DNA of 64,000 nucleotides from JBKQHQ01 sp052148715 (lineage in GTDB: Bacteria; Pseudomonadota; Alphaproteobacteria; Rhizobiales; Xanthobacteraceae): contig JBKQHQ010000209.1 in NCBI GenBank assembly GCA_052148715.1, positions 62,001 to 126,000 of the forward strand. The letters are read 5' to 3'. Below the pieces are notes generated by a model. That model did no database searches, was not told where the DNA came from, and was given only the letters and a program-made list of their open reading frames with translations. Shown here piece by piece: positions 44,065-51,792 of the stretch. Numbering within the stretch: position 1 is the first letter of the stretch; every line of letters starts with the position of its first letter. A program made the position numbers and the translations under genes.

Positions 44065-44120
44065 ACGCCTCGTCCATCGAGATCTCATAGACGGTCGGAT
44101 CCGATCCGAACGGTTTTTGA

Positions 44121-44151
44121 GAGTGGGCCCCCCGGGGACCCGCTCTTTTTT
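44121..44151 (+). terminator. Intrinsic terminator in the rimP leader
   Basis: GAGTGGG at 44121-44127 pairs with CCCGCTC at 44139-44145, with extra C/G pairing inside the loop, followed directly by TTTTTT. It stands between the promoter and the rimP start, so it may act as an attenuator that is read through under some conditions, for example by NusA feedback. Confidence 0.65.
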
Positions 44152-44184
44152 GTTACCTAAAGACCCCGTCGGTCGAAAGGGCGA

Positions 44185-44862
44185 ATGAAGGATACGATTA
44201 CACGGAAAGCCGGTTCGGAACCCCGCCTGATCAAGGAGACGGGGATCGCTGCGCGCGTCGCAAATATCGCCGAGCCGGTGCTTGCCGATCTGGGTTTGCG
44301 TTTGGTCCGCGTCCACATCTCCGCCCTGTCGGGCTGCACCGTGCAAGTGATGGCGGAACGGCCGGACGGGACCATGACCATCGAGGATTGTGAAACGGCC
44401 TCTCGCGCCTTGTCCCCGGCGCTCGATGCGGCTGATCCGGTCGAGCGGGCGTACCGATTGGAGATATCCTCTCCGGGCCTCGATCGCCCGCTGGTGCGCC
44501 CGTCCGATTTCCAGCGCTTTGCCGGCCACGAGGTGAAGATAGAAATGGCCGTTGCGATTGATGGGCGCCGCAGGTTTCGCGGTTTGCTGATTGAGGCGGA
44601 CGACGACGGCATGCGCATACGCCTCGAAGGCGACGACAGCGCGACAACGGATGTGCTATTGCGGTACGAAGAGATGGAAGAGGCGAAGCTCGTGCTGAGC
44701 GACGCGCTCCTCACCGAGGCCCTGCGGCGAGGCAAGTCCGCGGAGCGTGAAGCGCGCGCGGCCTTGAAGTCGCGCCGTCAGCGTCAACCGCAGAGTCACG
44801 CAGAACAAATTCAAGATATGCCCGCACACGAGCGGCGCATGGACCACCACGAAGGAGAGTAA
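44185..44862 (+). CDS. rimP: Ribosome maturation factor RimP
   Basis: 225 residues. ARVANIAEPVLADLGLRLVRV (N-terminal domain), MTIEDCETASRALSPALDAADP and YRLEISSPGLDRPLVRPSDFQRF are diagnostic of RimP, needed for 30S assembly. The C-terminal 40 residues are basic and not conserved. It is the first gene of the operon; nusA follows after three bases. Confidence 0.95.
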   Translation: MKDTITRKAGSEPRLIKETGIAARVANIAEPVLADLGLRLVRVHISALSGCTVQVMAERPDGTMTIEDCETASRALSPALDAADPVERAYRLEISSPGLDRPLVRPSDFQRFAGHEVKIEMAVAIDGRRRFRGLLIEADDDGMRIRLEGDDSATTDVLLRYEEMEEAKLVLSDALLTEALRRGKSAEREARAALKSRRQRQPQSHAEQIQDMPAHERRMDHHEGE

Positions 44863-44865
44863 GCG

Positions 44866-46476
44866 ATGGCTGCAGTGAGCGCCAACCGCCTAGAGCTTCT
44901 GCAGATCGCCGATGCGGTTGCCCGCGAAAAGGCGATCGACCGCAGCATCGTCATCGCAGCGATGGAGGACGCCATCGCCAAGGCGGCGCGTTCGCGCTAC
45001 GGCAGCGAAACCGACGTGCACGCCGAGATCAATGCCAAGACCGGTGAGCTGCGGCTCTCCCGCCACATGCTCGTCGTCGAGACGGTCGAGAATCCCTCCA
45101 ATCAGATCAGCCTCGAGGATGGCCGGCGACGCAATCCGGCGGCGCAGGTCGGCGACACGATTGCCGATGCCCTGCCGCCGCTCGATTACGGGCGCATCGC
45201 CGCGCAGTCGGCCAAGCAGGTAATCGTGCAGAAGGTGCGCGAGGCCGAACGCGACCGGCAATATCAGGAATACAAGGATCGCATCGGCGACATCGTCAAC
45301 GGCATCGTCAAGCGGGTAGAGTACGGCAACGTCGTGGTCGATCTCGGCCGCGGCGAGGCCATCGTGCGGCGTGACGAAATGCTGCCGCGCGAAGTGTTTC
45401 GCAACGGCGACCGCATTCGCGCCTATATTTATGATGTGCGGCGGGAGCCGCGGGGGCCGCAAATCTTCCTGTCGCGCACGCATCCACAATTCATGGCAAA
45501 GCTGTTCGCCCAAGAGGTGCCGGAAATTTACGACGGCATCGTCGAGGTCAAGGCGGTGGCGCGCGATCCCGGCTCGCGGGCAAAGATTGCGGTCATTTCC
45601 CGGGACTCCTCGGTCGATCCGGTGGGCGCCTGCGTCGGTATGCGTGGCTCGCGCGTGCAAGCCGTCGTGAATGAATTGCAAGGCGAGAAGATCGACATCA
45701 TTCCGTGGTCGCCGGATATCGCGACCTTCGTGGTCAATGCGCTCGCTCCGGCCGAAGTCGCCAAGGTCGTGCTCGACGAGGAGCGGGAACGCATTGACGT
45801 CGTCGTCCCCGATCAGCAGCTGTCGCTCGCGATCGGGCGGCGGGGCCAGAACGTTCGTCTCGCGTCGCAGCTGACCGGTTGGGACATCGACATTCTCACT
45901 GAGCAGGAAGAATCCGAGCGTCGTCACGCGGAATTCGAGAACCGCACGCGCATCTTCATGGAAGCGCTCAATGTAGACGAGGTCGTCGGGCAGCTCCTCG
46001 CATCGGAAGGCTTCAACTCGGTCGAGGAGCTGGCGCTCGTCGATCAGAAGGAAATCGCCGGGATCGAAGGATTCGACGAGGACACCGCCGGCGAGTTGCA
46101 GGCGCGAGCGCGCGAATATCTCGATCAGATCGAAGGCGAGCTCGACGCCAAGCGTAAGGAGCTCGGCGTCGACGATGCCCTCAAGGAGGTACCCGGCGTC
46201 ACGACGCGGATGCTGGTGAAGTTCGGCGAGAACGACATCAAGACCGTGGAAGACCTCGCCGGTTGCGCGACTGACGAGCTCGCCGGATGGTCCGAGCGCA
46301 AGGAGGGGGAGACAACCCGTCACCCCGGCATTCTCGATGGGCTCGACCTGTCACGCGAGGAGATCGAAGGCATGATCATGCAGGCGCGGCTCAAGGCTGG
46401 CTGGATCACCGAGGCCGACCTTCCGCAGCCAGCGAGCGAAGAAGCTGCAGCCGAGCCGGCTGAGGCGCAGGCGTGA
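44866..46476 (+). CDS. nusA: Transcription termination/antitermination protein NusA
   Basis: 536 residues. The N-terminal RNA-polymerase-binding domain is at about 1-130, S1 at about 140-205 (IVNGIVKRVEYGNVVVDLG), KH1 at about 235-300 (DPVGACVGMRGSRVQAVVNEL) and KH2 at about 310-370 (LSLAIGRRGQNVRLASQLTGW). Helix-hairpin-helix acidic repeats follow at about 380-510, and an Ala/Glu-rich tail ends the protein. It controls pausing, termination and rRNA antitermination. Length is near the alphaproteobacterial norm. Confidence 0.97.
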   Translation: MAAVSANRLELLQIADAVAREKAIDRSIVIAAMEDAIAKAARSRYGSETDVHAEINAKTGELRLSRHMLVVETVENPSNQISLEDGRRRNPAAQVGDTIADALPPLDYGRIAAQSAKQVIVQKVREAERDRQYQEYKDRIGDIVNGIVKRVEYGNVVVDLGRGEAIVRRDEMLPREVFRNGDRIRAYIYDVRREPRGPQIFLSRTHPQFMAKLFAQEVPEIYDGIVEVKAVARDPGSRAKIAVISRDSSVDPVGACVGMRGSRVQAVVNELQGEKIDIIPWSPDIATFVVNALAPAEVAKVVLDEERERIDVVVPDQQLSLAIGRRGQNVRLASQLTGWDIDILTEQEESERRHAEFENRTRIFMEALNVDEVVGQLLASEGFNSVEELALVDQKEIAGIEGFDEDTAGELQARAREYLDQIEGELDAKRKELGVDDALKEVPGVTTRMLVKFGENDIKTVEDLAGCATDELAGWSERKEGETTRHPGILDGLDLSREEIEGMIMQARLKAGWITEADLPQPASEEAAAEPAEAQA

Positions 46477-46501
46477 TCTCCGGAGGACCATCGCGGCTCA
46501 C

Positions 46502-47179
46502 ATGCTTGCGCACGTGCACGATAGCGAGCTCGACAACGGTCCGCGCATGCGGACCGAACGCGCGAGGCATTGCGTCGTCACAAGGACGGTGAGGCCGATC
46601 GACGAACTGATCCGGTTCGTCGTTGGACCCGACGGAACCTTGGTTCCCGACGCCAAGGGCAAGCTTCCTGGTCGCGGCGTCTGGGTCACGGCAACCCGCG
46701 CCGAGCTCGCCGAGGGGATCAAGCGGAAGGTCTTCGCCAGGGCCTTCCGGCGCGAGGTAAACCTCCCGCCCGACCTTCTCGCCGTAACCGAGGGCCTGCT
46801 TGAGCGCTCGGCGCTCGATGCGCTGGCGATGGCCGGCAAGGCACGCCGCGTCGTGGTCGGATCTGCCAAGGTTGAAGCGGCACTGCGGGAGCATTCCATT
46901 ACCGCATTGTTGCATGCGGCCGATGCCGCCGAGGACGGGGTGAGAAAACTCGATGCAGCCCTACGCCGGCGTATGGGGGCCGAGGGCGAGCAAATCCCCG
47001 TGATCGACATGTTTTCCGGGGTGCAATTGGATTTGGCATTGGCCCGGTCAAATGTGATACATGCTGCCCTGGTTACCGGTCCTGAGAGCGCCACCTTTCT
47101 TGCGCGCAGCCTACGGCTCGCCCGCTTTCGGACCGGTATTTCGGGCGATGCGGCCGGTCGCAATCCGCCGCCCAACTGA
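46502..47179 (+). CDS. YlxR-family RNA-binding protein fused to an L7Ae-like domain
   Basis: 225 residues. The YlxR (DUF448) part, about 15-95, reads RHCVVTRTVRPIDELIRFVV and GRGVWVTATRAEL. A second domain, about 110-200, has the L7Ae/S12e-like pattern (ALAMAGKARRVVVGSAKVEAAL, then VIHAALV). The fused form is usual in Hyphomicrobiales between nusA and infB. It probably binds RNA during ribosome assembly or transcription; the exact task is not established. Confidence 0.9.
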   Translation: MLAHVHDSELDNGPRMRTERARHCVVTRTVRPIDELIRFVVGPDGTLVPDAKGKLPGRGVWVTATRAELAEGIKRKVFARAFRREVNLPPDLLAVTEGLLERSALDALAMAGKARRVVVGSAKVEAALREHSITALLHAADAAEDGVRKLDAALRRRMGAEGEQIPVIDMFSGVQLDLALARSNVIHAALVTGPESATFLARSLRLARFRTGISGDAAGRNPPPN

Positions 47180-47216
47180 ATACCCCAAGGGAATGCCCCT
47201 AAGGATCGAGAGACGT

Positions 47217-49784
47217 ATGACTGACACGAAGACAACTGGCGAAAAGACGCTGAGCGTCAGCCCGACCAAGACTTTGACGCTGAAACGCGGCGTCGAGCAG
47301 GGAGTCGTGCGCCAGAGTTTCAGCCATGGCCGCTCGAAGCAGGTGGTTGTCGAGAAAGTGAAGCGCCGCGCGGTGGGCGACGGAAGGCCCGAGTCGACAG
47401 CGCCAGTATCCGAGCGATCGAGCCCGGCTCAGCGAGGCACGCCCGGAAGGACCGTTCCGCCCGCACCCAAGACGTCGGGTGTCGTGCTGCGCGAGCTGAC
47501 GAGCGAGGAGCGAAACGCTCGCGAGCATGCGCTTGCCGACGCCCGCGCCCGCGAAGCCGAAGAGCGCCGAATCGCCGAAGAAGAGGCGCTGCGCCGCTCG
47601 AGTCGCGAGGTCGCCGAGCAGGCCGAGCGTGAGGCTGCCGAAGCGCGCAAGCGCCAGGAGGACGAGCGTCGTCTTCGCGAAGTTGAGGCGAAGAGCAAAG
47701 CCGAGCAGGCGGCGATCAGCCGCGGCCTCGCCGTTGAACCCGAAGCCAAGAAGGCGCCGCTCGCGGCCGCGGGCCGCAAAGCGGCGGCGGTGCCGGATAC
47801 CGAGGAAGACGAGGCGCCCCGTCCGCGCCGCGGCGCGGGCCCCGCTCGCCCAGCGCCGGCGCCGAAGCCGACGACCCGACCGGGTCCCGAAAAACGCCGC
47901 GGCCGGCTGACCCTTGTTACCGCGTTGACCGCGGACGAGGAGCGCGAGCGCTCGGTCGCCTCGTTCCGCCGCCAAATCCAGCGCCGCAAGGGTCACGCGG
48001 CCAACGAGCCGAAGGAAAAGTTGATCCGGGAAGTCATCATTCCTGAGGCGATCACCATCCAAGAACTCGCCAACCGCATGGCTGAACGCGCGGTCGACGT
48101 CATCCGGCTGCTGATGAAGCAGGGCCAGATGGTCAAGATCACCGACGCCATCGACGCCGACACCGCCCAGTTGGTGGCGGAGGAACTCGGCCACACGGTC
48201 CGGCGCGTCGCCGAATCCGACGTCGAGGAAGGCCTGTTCGACATCGCCGACGATACCGCCGCCCTGATGCCGCGCCCGCCGGTGGTGACCGTGATGGGCC
48301 ACGTCGACCACGGCAAGACCTCGCTGCTGGATGCCATTCGCTCGACCGAGGTTGCCGCCGGCGAGGCGGGCGGCATCACCCAGCACATCGGCGCCTATCA
48401 GGTGACGGCGCCTTCCGGTGGCAAGATCACCTTCATCGACACGCCGGGCCACGCCGCCTTCACGGCGATGCGCGCGCGCGGCGCCAAGGTCACCGATGTC
48501 GTCGTGCTGGTGGTTGCGGCCGACGACGGGGTGATGCCGCAGACCATCGAGGCTATCCATCACGCGAAAGCCGCCAAGGTGCCGATGATCGTTGCGATCA
48601 ACAAGATCGACAAGCCGGACGCCAGGCCCGAGCGCGTGCGCACCGAATTGCTCCAGCATGAGGTGCAAGTCGAATCGCTCGGCGGTGACGTGATCGATGT
48701 CGAAGTGTCGGCGACCAAGAAAACCAATCTCGATCGCCTGCTCGAGCTGATCGGCTTGCAGGCCGAGATTCTCGAGCTCAAGGCCGATCCGAGCCGCCCG
48801 GCCGAGGGCACCGTCATCGAAGCCAAGCTCGATCGCGGCCGTGGGCCGGTTGCCACGGTGCTGGTGCAGCGCGGCACGCTGCGGGTCGGCGACATCATCG
48901 TCGCCGGCGCCGAATGGGGCCGGGTGCGCGCACTCATTTCCGACACCGGCGGGCAGGTCGACGAGGCGAAGCCCTCGACGCCGGTCGAGGTGCTCGGCTT
49001 CAACGGCACGCCGGAAGCCGGTGATCGCCTGGCGGTCGTCGACAGCGAGGCCCGCGCCCGCGAGGTCACCGCCTATCGCGCGCGGCAGAAACGCGAGAAG
49101 CTCGTCGCGCGCGCGAGCGGGATGCGCGGCTCGCTCGAGCAGATGATGAGCCAGCTCAAGAGCACGGGCCGCAAGGAATTCCCGCTGGTGGTCAAGGCCG
49201 ACGTGCAGGGCTCGCTCGAGGCGATCCTCGGCGCGCTGGACAAGCTCGGCACCGAGGAGGTTGGCGCCCGCATCATTCATGCCGCCGCGGGCGGCATCAC
49301 CGAATCCGACGTGACGCTCGCCGAGGCATCCGGCGCGGCCATCATCGGCTTCAACGTGCGCGCCCATAAGGAGGCACGCGAGGCCGCCGACCGCGCCGGC
49401 GTCGAGATCCGCTACTACAACATCATCTACGACCTCGTGGACGACGTGAAGAAGGCGATGTCCGGCCTGTTGGCGCCGACCATCCGCGAGACCATGCTCG
49501 GCAATGCGTTGATCCTGGAGATCTTCAACGTCTCCAAGGTCGGCAAAGTCGCCGGCTGCCGGGTGACCGATGGAACGGTCGAGCGCGGCGCCAATGTCCG
49601 GCTCATTCGCGACAATGTCGTCGTGCACGAAGGCAAGCTGTCGCAGCTGAAGCGCTTCAAGGAGGATGCTCGCGAAGTCCTTGCCGGCCAGGAATGCGGC
49701 ATGGCCTTCGAGAATTATCAGGACATGCGCGCCGGCGACGTCATCGAGTGCTATCGCGTGGAGACGGTGCAGCGCTCGCTGTAA
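47217..49784 (+). CDS. infB: Translation initiation factor IF-2
   Basis: 855 residues from ATG 47217. An N-terminal basic and Ala/Glu-rich charged region (about 1-270, coiled-coil-like) is followed by the IF2_N domain (about 280-340, ITIQELANRMAERAVDVIRLLM). The G domain has P-loop GHVDHGKTSLLDAI at about 362-375, DTPGH and NKIDKPD. C-terminal domains that bind fMet-tRNA end with GMAFENYQDMRAGDVIECY. It carries initiator tRNA to the 30S subunit. Same operon as nusA. Confidence 0.97.
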   Translation: MTDTKTTGEKTLSVSPTKTLTLKRGVEQGVVRQSFSHGRSKQVVVEKVKRRAVGDGRPESTAPVSERSSPAQRGTPGRTVPPAPKTSGVVLRELTSEERNAREHALADARAREAEERRIAEEEALRRSSREVAEQAEREAAEARKRQEDERRLREVEAKSKAEQAAISRGLAVEPEAKKAPLAAAGRKAAAVPDTEEDEAPRPRRGAGPARPAPAPKPTTRPGPEKRRGRLTLVTALTADEERERSVASFRRQIQRRKGHAANEPKEKLIREVIIPEAITIQELANRMAERAVDVIRLLMKQGQMVKITDAIDADTAQLVAEELGHTVRRVAESDVEEGLFDIADDTAALMPRPPVVTVMGHVDHGKTSLLDAIRSTEVAAGEAGGITQHIGAYQVTAPSGGKITFIDTPGHAAFTAMRARGAKVTDVVVLVVAADDGVMPQTIEAIHHAKAAKVPMIVAINKIDKPDARPERVRTELLQHEVQVESLGGDVIDVEVSATKKTNLDRLLELIGLQAEILELKADPSRPAEGTVIEAKLDRGRGPVATVLVQRGTLRVGDIIVAGAEWGRVRALISDTGGQVDEAKPSTPVEVLGFNGTPEAGDRLAVVDSEARAREVTAYRARQKREKLVARASGMRGSLEQMMSQLKSTGRKEFPLVVKADVQGSLEAILGALDKLGTEEVGARIIHAAAGGITESDVTLAEASGAAIIGFNVRAHKEAREAADRAGVEIRYYNIIYDLVDDVKKAMSGLLAPTIRETMLGNALILEIFNVSKVGKVAGCRVTDGTVERGANVRLIRDNVVVHEGKLSQLKRFKEDAREVLAGQECGMAFENYQDMRAGDVIECYRVETVQRSL

Positions 49785-49848
49785 GTGGGCCGCCTGGCGC
49801 AATCGCCCTCTGGGCCGAAACGAGCTAAAACAAACAAGACGAGCGTTG

Positions 49849-50235
49849 ATGAAGGGACCTACCCAGCGGCAGCTGCGCGTCGGCGAGCTTATTCGCCACG
49901 TCATGGCCGAAATGCTTGCCCGCGGCGATGTGCATGATCCGGTGCTCGAGGGGCATTTGATCACCGTGCCGGAGGTGCGCATGAGTCCCGATCTGCGGCT
50001 CGCCACCATCTACGTCATGCCGCTCGGCGGCCGCGACGAAAGCGAGGTCGTGGCGGCGCTCGATCGCCACAAGCGCTATCTGCGCGGCGAGATCGCCCAT
50101 CGGGTGAATCTGAAATTTGCTCCTGATATCCGCTTCCGCATCGATGAACGGTTCGACGAGGCGGATCGCATCGACAAGCTGCTGCGCTCGCCCGACGTCG
50201 CGCGCGATCTCAAAGACGATGCCAAAGAACAATGA
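49849..50235 (+). CDS. rbfA: 30S ribosome-binding factor RbfA
   Basis: 128 residues from ATG 49849. QRQLRVGELIRHVMAEMLAR, then VRMSPDLRLATIYVMPLGG and the KH-like LKFAPDIRFRIDERFDEADRID are family hallmarks. Required for late 16S rRNA processing, notably in the cold. truB overlaps its stop codon at 50232. Confidence 0.95.
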   Translation: MKGPTQRQLRVGELIRHVMAEMLARGDVHDPVLEGHLITVPEVRMSPDLRLATIYVMPLGGRDESEVVAALDRHKRYLRGEIAHRVNLKFAPDIRFRIDERFDEADRIDKLLRSPDVARDLKDDAKEQ

Positions 50236-51263
50236 TCATGCGCGATGATGCTGCCGCCGTGCCCGCGACCGAAGGCGAGGCGCGCCTAGAGAGTGGCCAT
50301 GGGCGCCCCGACGGGCAACGCCGGCGCGAGAAGCGCGACGTGCACGGCTGGATCGTGCTCGATAAGCCGATCGGCATGACCTCGACCCACGCGGTCTCGG
50401 TGGTGAAGCGGTTGTTCACCGCCAAGCGCGCCGGCCACGCCGGCACCCTCGATCCGCTCGCCTCCGGCTGCTTGCCGATTGCGCTCGGCGAGGCCACCAA
50501 GACCGTCCCGTTCGTGATGGACGGGCGCAAGATCTACCGGTTCACCGTGCGGTGGGGCGAGGAGCGCGACACTGACGATGCCGAAGGCCGCGTGGTAGCC
50601 CGGAGCGAGACCCGCCCCGATCCGGCGGCCATCCGCGCGCTCTTGCCTCGCTTTACCGGCAACATCGTGCAGGCACCGCCGCGCTTTTCCGCGATCAAGA
50701 TTGCCGGCGAGCGCGCCTACGACCTGGCCCGCGAGGGGGAGGAGGTCGAGATCGAGCCGCGTTCGGTCGAGATTCACCAATTCGACCTCCTCGAAGCGCC
50801 CGACCCGGAACAGGCGGTCTTCAGCGCCGAATGCGGCAAGGGCACCTATGTGCGCGCGCTCGCCCGCGACCTCGGCCGCACGCTCGGCTGCCTCGGCTAC
50901 GTTGCGGCGTTGCGTCGCACCGCGGTCGGCGGCTTCGGCGAGGAGGCGATGATTTCGCTAGAACGCCTTGAAGCTTTATGCCATAGAGCCGCCATTGGCG
51001 AGATAAGCCTCGCCGATGCAATCATGCCCGTCGAGACCGCGCTGGACGACATCCCGGCGTTGGCCGTCAGCCGGGCAGATGCGGCCAGGCTCCAGCGGGG
51101 CCAGGCTGTCTTGTTGCGCGGACGGGACGCTCCGATTTTCCGCGGCACGGTTTATATTACGGTATCGGGTCATCTGGTGGCCCTGGCCGAGGTGGACCGC
51201 GGAGAAATTGTCCCAAAGCGCGTGTTCAACCTGGCCGGCCTGGTAGGCAGCGCCGGCCCCTAA
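50232..51263 (+). CDS. truB: tRNA pseudouridine(55) synthase TruB
   Basis: 343 residues from ATG 50232 in an ATGA overlap with rbfA; a second Met at 50238 is possible. WIVLDKPIGMTSTHAV, HAGTLDPLASGCLPIALGEATK (catalytic Asp in GTLDP) and RFSAIKIAGERAYDLAREGE are diagnostic. The first 35 residues are a variable extension. It makes pseudouridine 55 in the T-loop of tRNAs. Confidence 0.96.
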   Translation: MIMRDDAAAVPATEGEARLESGHGRPDGQRRREKRDVHGWIVLDKPIGMTSTHAVSVVKRLFTAKRAGHAGTLDPLASGCLPIALGEATKTVPFVMDGRKIYRFTVRWGEERDTDDAEGRVVARSETRPDPAAIRALLPRFTGNIVQAPPRFSAIKIAGERAYDLAREGEEVEIEPRSVEIHQFDLLEAPDPEQAVFSAECGKGTYVRALARDLGRTLGCLGYVAALRRTAVGGFGEEAMISLERLEALCHRAAIGEISLADAIMPVETALDDIPALAVSRADAARLQRGQAVLLRGRDAPIFRGTVYITVSGHLVALAEVDRGEIVPKRVFNLAGLVGSAGP

Positions 51264-51278
51264 TCGAAGGTCACGACG

Positions 51279-51548
51279 ATGTCGATAGCTCCGGCCCGCA
51301 AGGCGGAAGTCATCAAAACGTACGCGACGACGAATAGCGATACCGGTTCGCCGGAGGTTCAGGTCGCCATTCTGTCGGAACGGATCACCAATCTGACCGA
51401 ACATTTCAAGACCCACGTCAAGGACAACCATTCGCGACGGGGATTGCTCAAGCTCGTCTCGCAGCGACGCCAGCTGCTCGATTACCTCAAGCGCGTCAAT
51501 GAATCGCGCTATAAGGCCTTGATCGAGCGGCTGGGAATTCGCCGCTGA
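51279..51548 (+). CDS. rpsO: 30S ribosomal protein S15
   Basis: 89 residues, the exact usual length. GSPEVQVAILSERITNLTEH, KDNHSRRGLLKLVSQRRQLL and RYKALIERLGIRR are conserved S15 segments. S15 binds 16S rRNA helices 20-22 early in assembly. Followed by a hairpin-rich 244-base gap before pnp. Confidence 0.98.
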   Translation: MSIAPARKAEVIKTYATTNSDTGSPEVQVAILSERITNLTEHFKTHVKDNHSRRGLLKLVSQRRQLLDYLKRVNESRYKALIERLGIRR

Positions 51549-51557
51549 GAGCATTCC

Positions 51558-51632
51558 GCGCGGATTGCGATCCGCGCGCATCCCGGCCGATGCCGAGGCA
51601 TCGGCCATTCCAGTCCGGCAGCGAAGCTGCCG
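51558..51632 (+). promoter_or_regulatory. Three consecutive hairpins between rpsO and pnp
   Basis: GCGCGGAT/ATCCGCGC (51558-51577), GGCCGATGCC/GGCATCGGCC (51585-51606) and CGGCAGC/GCTGCCG (51616-51632) are perfect stems. None is followed by a T-run. In E. coli the rpsO-pnp leader is cut by RNase III and RNase E and used in PNPase autoregulation, so these stems are probable processing sites here. Confidence 0.6.
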
Positions 51633-51792
51633 ATGTGTGGGCGCCATGCCGCCCGTTTGAATCGGAAGGCCTGAAGGCCATGGCAGGATCGCCGGATGCT
51701 TTTGCCGTTCGTGGCTGCGCCACGCGCAAGAGCGTCTCGCCGTCTTGCTCATGGCTTTCACCTTTTCGCAAGGACCATGAAAGACGAACACA

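Larger units (their letters stand above)
43843..44184. other. Divergent control region between the DUF2336 gene and the rimP operon
   Basis: 342 bases without a gene. The right part holds the rimP promoter and leader terminator described separately; the left part must hold the promoter of the DUF2336 gene. No RNA gene was recognised. Confidence 0.6.

Noticed and set aside
44008..44160. tRNA or other stable RNA gene in the rimP leader, as in E. coli metY
   Set aside because: No cloverleaf or T-loop consensus could be found; only promoter and terminator signals are seen.
44890..46323. 477-codon open frame antisense to nusA
   Set aside because: Shadow of the conserved nusA codons.
47199..50009. 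936-codon open frame antisense to infB
   Set aside because: High-GC codon bias of the sense gene leaves the opposite strand open; the translation has no recognisable domain and infB is certain.
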